Positions 1 to 8,540 of a stretch of DNA of 46,607 bases are shown piece by piece. Under the pieces are notes generated by a model. It worked only from the letters and a program-made list of their open reading frames with translations. It ran no database searches and was not told the DNA's origin. Source of the stretch: Lachnospiraceae bacterium (GTDB taxonomy: Bacteria; Bacillota; Clostridia; Lachnospirales; Lachnospiraceae); the NCBI GenBank assembly GCA_022781515.1, contig JALETI010000020.1:1-46607 (forward strand), read 5' to 3'. Position 1 is the first letter of the stretch. Every line of letters begins with the position of its first letter. A program made the position numbers and the translations under genes.

Positions 1-1955
1 TTGTAGCCATACAGTTCTGATAACGGAACTTCTGCTGTAATAACCTGTTTGCCGTTAGCAAGATGATCCATACCAAGAACACGTCCTCTTCTCTTGTTCA
101 TGTCACCCATAACGTCGCCTGCGAAACTGTTGGGTACGGTAACAGCCAGTGTTACAATGGGCTCAAGCAGTACAGGAGAAGCTTTCATGATACCTTCTTT
201 GAATGCAAGAATAGTAGCTGTCTTAAACGCCATTTCAGAAGAATCTACAGGATGATATTTACCATCTGTCAGAGTTGCTTTTACACCAACTACAGGATAA
301 CCTGCGATCGGTCCCTTGAGAACGGATTCCTGAAGGCCCTTTTCAACTGCAGGGAAGAAGTTCTTGGGAACAGCGCCGCCCACAACTCTTTCTGCAAATT
401 CATAGGATTTTTCAAGATCACCCAGAGGTTCGAAATCCATAACAACAACACCGTACTGACCATGGCCGCCGGACTGTTTCTTATGTGTACCGGTAACGGT
501 TGCTTTCTTACGGATGGTTTCACGGAATGCAACCTTGGGCTGTGACAGTTCCACTTCTACTTTATAACGATCTGCCAGTCTGCTTACCGCAACTTCAATC
601 TGCTGCTCGCCGATACCATAAATCAGAGTCTGTCTGTTTTCTGCATCGTTCACAGTCTTCAGGGTCTTATCTTCATCCATCAGTTTGGCAAATGCAGCTG
701 CAACCTTGTCATCGTCACCCTTCTTCACTGCTTTATAGCGCATGCAGGTATAAGGTGTGGACAGATCCGGTTTCGCATAAGCAACCTGTGCACCCTTCAT
801 GGCAAATGTATCTCCTGTTGCAAGACCGGTCTTTGCAACTGCACCGATGTCACCTGCTGTCAGTTCAGGTACTTCAATTGCTTCTTTACCGCGAAGAATA
901 TACAATCTGGATACTTTTTCTTCTTTTTCCTGATTTACATTGTACAGAGGCATATCAGCCTTTAAGGTACCGGTGATCACCTTAAACATGGAATATTTGC
1001 CTATAAAAGGATCAACCAGTGTCTTAAATACACGTGCACTCATATATTTGTTTGCATCGATATCGACGGGAACCATTTCACCGGTTGCAATATCATTGCC
1101 GTAAACAAATTTGCTGGAAGGGGCAGGTAAATACTTACGGATAACATACATAAGCATCTTCATACCCTGTGCATTCATACCGGAACCCATCAATACAGGT
1201 ACAATAGAGCCATCTACCACATTACTCTTCAGCGCATCCTGAATTTCTTCATATGTAAATTCATCACCTTCAAAATAACGTTCCATTAACTCTTCACTGG
1301 TTTCAGCAACTGCTTCCAGCAGGGAGTCACGGGAAATGGATACATGTTTTTCAAGATAATCCGGAATCGGGCATTCTTCAAATTCGCTGGTATTGCCGAT
1401 AAAACGACGGCCTTCCATCTTGATTACATTAACGAAACCAACGAATTTTTCATTTTCACGCATGGGAACATAGAACGGTGCAACTTTACGTCCGAACTGT
1501 TCATTCAGCTGCAGCATAACATTCTTAAAGCTTGCCTGGTCATCATCCATACCGGTTACAAAGAAGAGACGGGGAAGTTCGTTCTTTTCGCAGATTTCCC
1601 ATGCCTTCTGTGTACCCACTTCAACACCTGATTTACCGTTTACAACGATAATAGCAGCATCCGCTGCACTGACTGCTTCTTCTACTTCACCAACAAAATC
1701 AAAGTATCCGGGGGTATCAATGATATTAATCTTAATGCCTTCCCACTCTACGGGAACCACACTTGCACCGATGGAAAACTGACGTTTAATCTCTTCTTTA
1801 TCAAAATCGCTGATTGTATTGCCATCTGCCACTTTGCCCATTCTGGGAGTTACACCTGCTACATAAGCCATAGCCTCAACCAGAGTTGTTTTGCCGGCAC
1901 CACCGTGTCCCAATACTACAACGTTACGAATTTTCTCAGTTTCATAAACGTTCAT
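1..1955 (-). CDS. Elongation factor G-like GTPase (EF-G paralog), 3' end truncated by window edge
   Basis: Reverse-strand translation from ATG at 1955: MNVYETEKIRNVVVLGHGGAGKTTLVEAMAYVAGVTPRMGKVADGNTISDFDKEEIKRQFSIGASVVPVEWEGIKINIIDTPGYFDFVGEV..., open to window start. It has P-loop GHGGAGKT, DTPGYFDF and EF-G domain IV-like GGHGQYGVV. Absent from the ORF track because no stop lies in the window. SD-like GGAGGTAATAG upstream. Confidence 0.93.
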   Translation of the reverse strand, partial: MNVYETEKIRNVVVLGHGGAGKTTLVEAMAYVAGVTPRMGKVADGNTISDFDKEEIKRQFSIGASVVPVEWEGIKINIIDTPGYFDFVGEVEEAVSAADAAIIVVNGKSGVEVGTQKAWEICEKNELPRLFFVTGMDDDQASFKNVMLQLNEQFGRKVAPFYVPMRENEKFVGFVNVIKMEGRRFIGNTSEFEECPIPDYLEKHVSISRDSLLEAVAETSEELMERYFEGDEFTYEEIQDALKSNVVDGSIVPVLMGSGMNAQGMKMLMYVIRKYLPAPSSKFVYGNDIATGEMVPVDIDANKYMSARVFKTLVDPFIGKYSMFKVITGTLKADMPLYNVNQEKEEKVSRLYILRGKEAIEVPELTAGDIGAVAKTGLATGDTFAMKGAQVAYAKPDLSTPYTCMRYKAVKKGDDDKVAAAFAKLMDEDKTLKTVNDAENRQTLIYGIGEQQIEVAVSRLADRYKVEVELSQPKVAFRETIRKKATVTGTHKKQSGGHGQYGVVVMDFEPLGDLEKSYEFAERVVGGAVPKNFFPAVEKGLQESVLKGPIAGYPVVGVKATLTDGKYHPVDSSEMAFKTATILAFKEGIMKASPVLLEPIVTLAVTVPNSFAGDVMGDMNKRRGRVLGMDHLANGKQVITAEVPLSELYGY

Positions 1956-2234
1956 TCTATTACCTCCAAAACTTATATATTTAGCAAGGCTTTAAAAGCT
2001 TTGCCGAAATTCTGAATAAAGGGAAATCGACCACACTTTATTCGCATGGGTATATTTTACTAAAATATTCAGAAAAAAACAAGTATTTCATTCATTTTAT
2101 ACGATTTTTTTCAGCATCATCTGAATCTGTGCAGTGATTTCTGTATCTTTTTCAGTACATTTTCCATATAAAAGATGATTTGGATACTGATATACCATTG
2201 AAATGATAATTTAATAATTTAAAGCATGAAATCA

Positions 2235-2263
2235 TTGACAAACAGATGGGGTTCTATTAAAAT
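2235..2263 (+). promoter_or_regulatory. Sigma-A-type promoter for tyrA-aroA (TTGACA-N17-TAAAAT)
   Basis: TTGACA at 2235-2240, 17-nt spacer, TAAAAT at 2258-2263, in the intergenic region upstream of tyrA. Confidence 0.65.
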
Positions 2264-2325
2264 GTAACATGCAGTTTACAGGAAAATACATTTTAAAAAT
2301 ACATTTTATATAAAATGATTCCTGT

Positions 2326-2412
2326 CCGGCGGGATGTGCACGGATTCAAACGGGATACAATTTGCTTTGCAAACCGAATCCGGTACCGGATTTCCGCAAA
2401 CGTCGATTTGAA
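2326..2412 (-). repeat. Dispersed structured repeat, copy 1 (minus orientation)
   Basis: Reverse complement TTCAAATCGACGTTTGCGGAAATCCGGTACCGGATTCGGTTTGCAAAGCAAA...TTTGAATCCGTGCACATCCCGCCGG aligns with 29265-29355 and 45381-45440. Confidence 0.85.
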
Positions 2413-2431
2413 TTTGAAAGGAAATAAAAAC

Positions 2432-3532
2432 ATGTTTACTGTTGGATTTATCGGTCTTGGACTGATTGGCGGTTCGATCGCCAGATGCATCCGGGAACGT
2501 CATCCGGATTACCATATGATCGCCTGCGGTGCTTCCATACAAACACTGCATATGGCCCTCGAAGAACAGGTTGTTGATGAAATCTTCCCGGAAGCAGATA
2601 CCAATCTTTCCCGGTGCGATCTGATTTTTCTCTGTGCACCTGTTGAATACAATATTGCATACCTGAAAACACTGAAAAAAATCATTTCCGACACCTGCCT
2701 GATTACGGATGTGGGGAGCACGAAAGCGGAAATTCATGAAGAGGTCATTCGCCTTAACATGGAGGACCGTTTTATCGGCGGCCATCCCATGGCAGGTTCC
2801 GAAAAAAGCGGATTTAAGCATTCCAATACCCATTTACTGGAGAATGCATGGTATGTCCTGACTCCCAATGATAAAACCACTCCCGAATCACTGGATCTGA
2901 TGCTGGAATGTGTTCATGACTGCCGTGCACAGCATATTGTTCTGGACTACAAAGAACATGATCGGATTGTTGCAGCCATCAGTCATGTCCCTCATCTGAT
3001 TGCAGCCGGTCTTGTCAATCTGGTTCAGGATAACGACAATACCCTTCAGCAGATGAAACAGCTTGCCGCAGGCGGATTTAAGGATATCACCCGTATTGCA
3101 TCCTCCTCTCCCATCATGTGGGAGCAGATCTGTACCAGCAATACGGCACCGATTGCCGATATCCTGCGTAAATATATCACGATTATGGAAAATATTCTTG
3201 AGGATGTGGAAAAGAAAGATGGTGCTTCCATCAATCATTTCTTTGAAAAATCAAGAGATTATCGAAATACCATTTCCGATAAGCCAAAAGCAATCGGATA
3301 CATAAAGCCCGAGTATTCCATCTACTGCGACATTGTGGATCGTGCCGGTGCAATTGCAACCCTTGCCACCACGCTGTCAACCCATCAGATCAGTATTAAA
3401 AATATTGGTATTATTCACAACAGAAGTTTTGAAGATGGTGCCCTTAAAATCGAATTCTATACAGAAGAAGCCATGGAAAAAGCAATTGAGGTTCTTGTGA
3501 AATGGAATTATACTATAATAAGAAGAAGCTGA
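2432..3532 (+). CDS. tyrA: Prephenate dehydrogenase with C-terminal ACT-like region
   Basis: MFTVGFIGLGLIGGSIARCIRERHPDYHM... Rossmann GxGxxG, GGHPMAGSEKSG motif. Internal ATG at 2432 preferred (GAAAGGAAAT SD) over the track start at 2315, which reads through the repeat. Confidence 0.93.
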   Translation: MFTVGFIGLGLIGGSIARCIRERHPDYHMIACGASIQTLHMALEEQVVDEIFPEADTNLSRCDLIFLCAPVEYNIAYLKTLKKIISDTCLITDVGSTKAEIHEEVIRLNMEDRFIGGHPMAGSEKSGFKHSNTHLLENAWYVLTPNDKTTPESLDLMLECVHDCRAQHIVLDYKEHDRIVAAISHVPHLIAAGLVNLVQDNDNTLQQMKQLAAGGFKDITRIASSSPIMWEQICTSNTAPIADILRKYITIMENILEDVEKKDGASINHFFEKSRDYRNTISDKPKAIGYIKPEYSIYCDIVDRAGAIATLATTLSTHQISIKNIGIIHNRSFEDGALKIEFYTEEAMEKAIEVLVKWNYTIIRRS

Positions 3533-3604
3533 TGAATCTGTTTGAAAAAAAAGCAGATCCATCCATTTGATATGATTTGCATTGAAAGCAGAAAGGATTT
3601 TTTT

Positions 3605-4882
3605 ATGAAGTTTTCCAAATCAGGACCATTAAAGGGAACTGTAACCATTCCCGGAGACAAATCCATATCCCACAGAAGTGTCATGTTCGGATCCATTGCC
3701 CGGGGAACGACTGAAATCACCGGATTTCTGCAGGGCGCTGACTGTCTTTCCACCATCTCCTGTTTTGAAAAAATGGGGATTCAGATTGAAAATACCGGCA
3801 GTTCTGTTCTTGTTCACGGAAACGGTCTTCACGGTCTGAAGGCACCGGAACAGATACTGGACTGCGGAAACAGCGGCACAACAACCCGACTGATTTCCGG
3901 TATTCTTGCCGCTCAGAACTTCAGCTGTACCCTTACAGGTGATGATTCCATTCAGAAAAGACCCATGAAGCGAATTATGGAACCTCTTTCCATGATGGGA
4001 GCTCAGATTTCCAGCCTCCGCAGCAACGGCTGTGCCCCTCTTCAGATTACCGGTTCTCCATTACACGGAATCCATTATACATCCAAAGTGGCTTCAGCCC
4101 AGGTTAAGTCCTCCATACTGCTGGCCGGTCTGTATGCTGACGGCGAAACCTCTGTTACGGAACCTGCCCTTTCCAGAAATCATTCGGAAATCATGCTGAA
4201 GTATTTTGGAGCAGATATCCGTTCGGAAGGATGTACAGCCTCCATCCGTCCTGCTGAAGAGTTATACGGCCAGAAGATCACCGTTCCCGGTGATATTTCA
4301 TCTGCTGCCTATTTCATTGCGGCAGCCCTGATTGTTCCCGGATCGGAAGTTCTCATCAAAGATGTCGGCATCAATCCCACCAGGGACGGTATGCTGCGGG
4401 TATGCAGGGAAATGGGAGCGGATATTGAACTTCTGAACCCTGTCTACGACGATGGAGAACCCCGGGCAGATCTCCTGATTCGCCACAGCCATCTGAAAGC
4501 CATGGAAATCAAAGGCGATCTGATTCCGGCGCTGATTGATGAAATTCCCGTTATTGCTGTGATGGCATGTGCGGCAGAGGGCAATACAGTCATCAAAGAT
4601 GCAGCAGAACTGCGGGTGAAGGAATCAGACCGCATCCTTACGGTTGCCAATAACCTGCGTGCACTGGGCGCTGATGTGGATGAGCTGGATGACGGTCTTG
4701 TCATTTACGGCGGCAAGCCATTAACCGGCGGTATCATTGAAAGTTATATGGACCATCGTATCGCCATGAGTTTTGCAGTCGGTTCTCTGATCGCAAATGG
4801 TGAGACCGATATCAGAAATGCAGAATGCGTCAATATATCGTATCCCGGATTTTATGAAGATCTGGAAAAATTGAAGCATTAA
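3605..4882 (+). CDS. aroA: 3-phosphoshikimate 1-carboxyvinyltransferase (EPSP synthase)
   Basis: MKFSKSGPLKGTVTIPGDKSISHRSVMFGSIARGTT..., LDCGNSGTTTRL and RVKESDRI motifs. AGAAAGG SD upstream of ATG 3605. Confidence 0.96.
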   Translation: MKFSKSGPLKGTVTIPGDKSISHRSVMFGSIARGTTEITGFLQGADCLSTISCFEKMGIQIENTGSSVLVHGNGLHGLKAPEQILDCGNSGTTTRLISGILAAQNFSCTLTGDDSIQKRPMKRIMEPLSMMGAQISSLRSNGCAPLQITGSPLHGIHYTSKVASAQVKSSILLAGLYADGETSVTEPALSRNHSEIMLKYFGADIRSEGCTASIRPAEELYGQKITVPGDISSAAYFIAAALIVPGSEVLIKDVGINPTRDGMLRVCREMGADIELLNPVYDDGEPRADLLIRHSHLKAMEIKGDLIPALIDEIPVIAVMACAAEGNTVIKDAAELRVKESDRILTVANNLRALGADVDELDDGLVIYGGKPLTGGIIESYMDHRIAMSFAVGSLIANGETDIRNAECVNISYPGFYEDLEKLKH

Positions 4883-4911
4883 ATAAGTATAATTTAACAG
4901 GTATATACCGT

Positions 4912-4965
4912 AAAATCTCCTGTCCTTTTGTATCTTTAAGATATGCAAATGCACAGGAGATTTTT
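4912..4965 (+). terminator. Rho-independent terminator after aroA
   Basis: AAAATCTCCTGT ... ACAGGAGATTTTT inverted repeat ending in a T run, 30 bp after the aroA stop. Confidence 0.75.
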
Positions 4966-5024
4966 GCATCTGGCACACTTTTCATGTAAATCTGCCTGCT
5001 CTGAACCAGTACAGCGAATAGAAA

Positions 5025-5054
5025 TTGACAGATATATTCTTTACATGTTATAAT
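5025..5054 (+). promoter_or_regulatory. Promoter for hydE (TTGACA-N18-TATAAT)
   Basis: TTGACA 5025-5030 and TATAAT 5049-5054, spacer 18 nt, upstream of hydE. Confidence 0.7.
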
Positions 5055-5127
5055 TCATATAAATGTACTAGGAAAAGTGTAGCAAATAAACTGAAAATGA
5101 TAATACAGTACATGTTACGGAGGGGTT

Positions 5128-6174
5128 ATGTTGAACGGGATTCATTTAGCAGAAAAACTGATCAGAAATCATGAACTATCCATGGACGAATATGTGAAAC
5201 TGCTGGAACAGTATCAGAATCAGGATATTGTAAAGCTGCTGGCTGATGAAGCTGTCAGACTGAGAAAACAGTATTATGGGGACAAAGTATATACACGGGG
5301 GCTGATTGAATTTACCAATTACTGCAAAAACAACTGCTATTACTGCGGAATCCGTGCCGGAAACCGCAATGCAGTCCGATATCGTCTGACAGAAGAGGAG
5401 ATTCTTTCCTGCTGTGAAGAAGGATACCGTCTTGGTTTTCATACCTTTGTCCTTCAGGGCGGTGAAGATCCCTATTATACAGATGACCGGATGGTGGAGA
5501 TTATCCGAAGTATAAAAACTCGCTTTCCTGACTGTGCGCTGACTTTGTCAATCGGTGAAAAATCCGAGGAAAGTTACCGCCGTTTCCGGGAAGCCGGTGC
5601 CGACCGATATCTTCTGAGACACGAAACGGCCAATGACGAGCATTACCGAAAACTTCATCCTGAAAGTATGAGTCTGGCGGCAAGAAAACAGTGTCTGTAT
5701 ACACTGAAAAAACTGGGATACCAGACAGGCGCAGGATTTATGGTGGGTTCTCCGGGACAGACTTATCACCATATCGCAGAAGATCTGATTTTTCTGAAAG
5801 ACCTGAAACCGCAGATGGTGGGAATCGGTCCCTTCATTCCGCATCATGATACGATATTTGCAAAGGAAAGCGCCGGTAGTGTGGAGATGACTCTGTTTTT
5901 GCTTTCCATCATCCGTATCATCCTTCCACAGGTGCTGCTCCCTGCAACCACAGCGCTTGGAACCATGGATCCCCAGGGCAGAGAGAAGGGACTGCAAGCG
6001 GGAGCAAATGTGGTCATGCCGAACCTTTCACCGGTAAAAAACAGAAAACAGTACGAGCTTTATGACAATAAAATCTGTATCGGAGAAGAGGCTGCCCAGT
6101 GCTGGGGATGCCTTTCCGCACGGGTGGAAAAGGCCGGTTATCACCTGGTAAGTGACCGCGGCGATGCAGTATAA
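5128..6174 (+). CDS. hydE: [FeFe] hydrogenase maturase HydE (radical SAM)
   Basis: CKNNCYYCG radical SAM motif in EFTNYCKNNCYYCGIRAGNRNAVRYRL, HydE-like YLLRHETANDEHYRKLHP and PQGREKGLQAGANVVMPNLSP. SD GGAGGGG. Confidence 0.9.
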   Translation: MLNGIHLAEKLIRNHELSMDEYVKLLEQYQNQDIVKLLADEAVRLRKQYYGDKVYTRGLIEFTNYCKNNCYYCGIRAGNRNAVRYRLTEEEILSCCEEGYRLGFHTFVLQGGEDPYYTDDRMVEIIRSIKTRFPDCALTLSIGEKSEESYRRFREAGADRYLLRHETANDEHYRKLHPESMSLAARKQCLYTLKKLGYQTGAGFMVGSPGQTYHHIAEDLIFLKDLKPQMVGIGPFIPHHDTIFAKESAGSVEMTLFLLSIIRIILPQVLLPATTALGTMDPQGREKGLQAGANVVMPNLSPVKNRKQYELYDNKICIGEEAAQCWGCLSARVEKAGYHLVSDRGDAV

Positions 6175-6184
6175 ATTACGAACA

Positions 6185-6274
6185 AATTTACCCCCTTCAA
6201 CAGAATTACCTGTAATTTGCTTTGTAAAATCAACAAACTAAATTCAGATAGTATCCTATTGAAGGGGGTAAATT
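6185..6274. repeat. 16-bp perfect inverted repeat between convergent hydE and htpG (possible bidirectional terminator)
   Basis: AATTTACCCCCTTCAA (6185-6200) and TTGAAGGGGGTAAATT (6259-6274) with a 58-nt loop. Confidence 0.7.
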
Positions 6275-6320
6275 ATTTACATATTATTTTATCTGGTATA
6301 TTCCCTGCTGTTTCCGTCGA

Positions 6321-8315
6321 TTACTGATTCATCTCCAGCATGATCTTGTTGGTTCTTGTTACGAATTCAGCCATTCTTTCAGGACTCAGACTGCCATGTT
6401 TTAACAGAGCCAAATCATAAAGCTGTGCACAGATATCAGCTGTATTGGCAGCTTCTTCATTCTTCATGATATAGTCAACCAGAGGATGGTTTGCATTGAG
6501 AACCAGCTTCAGGTCTTTGCCGCCGAACATGGATGCGTCCATGCCATACATCTTCATCATATCCTGCATTCTGCGTCCTTCTTCTGAGAAGGTGATTACA
6601 GATGCCACGTCTGCATCTTTCAGCTTTTCAACGGCAATTTCCACAGTTTCTTCCGGCATCACTTTCTTGAACAGTTCACCCATGGCTTTGGTGGCTTCTT
6701 CCAGTGACTTCTTCTGTTCTTCATCGGTTTCATCTTTAAAAATATCGTTCAGATCGGAGTCAACACGGATGAATTTCAGACCTTCATTTGCCTGTTCCAG
6801 ATGCTGAATATAAGGTGTATCAATCTTCTGGTTCAGTACAACCACTTCGATTTCTTCATTGGTAAACATGGTAATATACTGAGCCTGCGCTTTGGTATCG
6901 TCTGTATAGAATACCTTATTTTCGTATTTCTCTTTATTCTTTTCCAGCTCATCTGCCAGTGTGACAAATTTACCTTCTGTTGTATGATACAGCATGAAGT
7001 CTTTCATCTTCTTATCGAATTTTTCGTCTCTCAGGCAGCCGTACTTGATGAAAGGATTGATATCATCCCAGTACTTCTCGTAGTTTTCACGGTCCACCTT
7101 GCACATACCGGACAGCTTGTCTGCAACCTTTTTGGTGATATAATCGGAAATCTTCTTTACAAAACCATCGTTCTGCAATGCACTTCTGGATACATTCAAA
7201 GGAAGATCCGGACAGTCGATCACACCCTTTAACAGCATCAGGAATTCGGGAATAACCTCTTTGATATTGTCTGCAATGAATACCTGATTGTTGTACAGCT
7301 TGATTACGCCTTCTGCAGATTCATATTCGATATTGATCTTGGGGAAATACAGAATACCTTTCAGCTTGAAAGGATAGTCCATGTTCAGATGGATCCAGAA
7401 CAGAGGCTCCTTATAGTCATGGAATACTTTTCTGTAAAATTCTCTGTATTCTTCATCGGTACAGTCGTTGGGATGTTTGTTCCATAACGGATTAGTTTCA
7501 TTGACGGGAACCGGTCTCTTCTGAATCTTTGCCTTATTCTGAGCCGGTCTGATTTCAACCAGTTCTTTGGTTCCGTCTTCTTTCTCCACTTCTTCCGTTT
7601 CTGCATCCTCGGTAAAACGTTCTACAACCACATCGGTATCCAGCACTTCATCTTCATTGATGGTTTCGGTTTCAGGTTCTTTTCCTGCCACCTCCAGATA
7701 AATTTCAGAAGGCATAAAGGAACAATATTTTTCAAGGACTTCTTTTGCACGGTATTCGTTGCAGAATTCATAGCTGTCTTCGTTAAGATACAGCTTGATG
7801 GATGTACCGACTTCTGCTTTCTCACCAGCACTCATTTCAAAATCCACACCGGCTTCGGATTCCCAGTGAACAGCCTCCGATCCTTCTTTACAGGAAAGGG
7901 TATCAATTGTAACTTTATCTGCAACCATGAATGCAGAGTAGAATCCAAGCCCGAAATGACCGATGATCTGATCTTCATTGGTCTTATCTTTGTATTTTTC
8001 CAGGAAATCAGCTGCACCGGAAAAAGCGATCTGGTTAATGTACTCATCCACTTCCTCAAAGGTCATGCCAATACCATTATCAGAAATCGTGATTGACTTT
8101 TCTTCTGCATCAACGGCAATAGTGACTTTTGCTTTATAATTTTCAGGGAATGAATACTCTCCCATAACTTCCAGTTTTTTCAGCTTTGTAATTGCGTCAC
8201 ACGCATTGGAAACGAGTTCACGATAGAAAATATCATGATCTGAATACAGCCACTTTTTGATAATAGGGAAAATGTTTTCGCTGTTAATTGTTAAATTACC
8301 TGACTTTACTGCCAT
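6321..8315 (-). CDS. htpG: Molecular chaperone HtpG (Hsp90)
   Basis: MAVKSGNLTINSENIFPIIKKWLYSDHDIFYRELVSNACDAITKLKKL... GHKL ATPase motifs DNGIGM and GHFGLGFYSAFMVADKV. Start 8315 (SD GGAGTGAAGG) preferred over the track start 8381. Confidence 0.96.
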   Translation of the reverse strand: MAVKSGNLTINSENIFPIIKKWLYSDHDIFYRELVSNACDAITKLKKLEVMGEYSFPENYKAKVTIAVDAEEKSITISDNGIGMTFEEVDEYINQIAFSGAADFLEKYKDKTNEDQIIGHFGLGFYSAFMVADKVTIDTLSCKEGSEAVHWESEAGVDFEMSAGEKAEVGTSIKLYLNEDSYEFCNEYRAKEVLEKYCSFMPSEIYLEVAGKEPETETINEDEVLDTDVVVERFTEDAETEEVEKEDGTKELVEIRPAQNKAKIQKRPVPVNETNPLWNKHPNDCTDEEYREFYRKVFHDYKEPLFWIHLNMDYPFKLKGILYFPKINIEYESAEGVIKLYNNQVFIADNIKEVIPEFLMLLKGVIDCPDLPLNVSRSALQNDGFVKKISDYITKKVADKLSGMCKVDRENYEKYWDDINPFIKYGCLRDEKFDKKMKDFMLYHTTEGKFVTLADELEKNKEKYENKVFYTDDTKAQAQYITMFTNEEIEVVVLNQKIDTPYIQHLEQANEGLKFIRVDSDLNDIFKDETDEEQKKSLEEATKAMGELFKKVMPEETVEIAVEKLKDADVASVITFSEEGRRMQDMMKMYGMDASMFGGKDLKLVLNANHPLVDYIMKNEEAANTADICAQLYDLALLKHGSLSPERMAEFVTRTNKIMLEMNQ

Positions 8316-8399
8316 GTCCTTCACTCCAATTCTCATATATTTCAAATTTGCTCCATCGAATACGGATGATGGAATATTCAATTTCGATGCAACACAGTT

Positions 8400-8428
8400 A
8401 TCATAATACCGTATGATTCATTTGTCAA
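8400..8428 (-). promoter_or_regulatory. htpG promoter (TTGACA-N17-TATGAT)
   Basis: Minus strand TTGACAAATGAATCATACGGTATTATGAT; -35 at 8428-8423, -10 at 8405-8400. Confidence 0.7.
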
Positions 8429-8435
8429 GGAAAAA

Positions 8436-8462
8436 TTAGCACTCATTTAAGATGAGTGCTAA
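8436..8462. promoter_or_regulatory. CIRCE element (HrcA operator)
   Basis: TTAGCACTC-ATTTAAGAT-GAGTGCTAA: exact 9-9-9 CIRCE palindrome. Confidence 0.95.
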
Positions 8463-8540
8463 TAATATACTCGTATTTAGAAAAAATCAGTGTTTTCGAG
8501 GCTGGCTCTGAACAGGAACAATAATTTGTATTTCTATATG

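Noticed and set aside
63-1631. Plus-strand ORFs 63-545, 500-976 and 1344-1631
   Set aside because: Antisense to the EF-G paralog, with no coding-like features.
2306-2833. 175-aa minus-strand ORF (and 2293-2490) at the tyrA start
   Set aside because: Antisense to tyrA. The peptide FQIQIDVCGNPVPDSVCKANCIPFESVHIP is just translation of the dispersed repeat; the similar FIQIDACGDLAPDSVCKANIFLFESVRIPAER in ORF 29231-29440 has the same origin.
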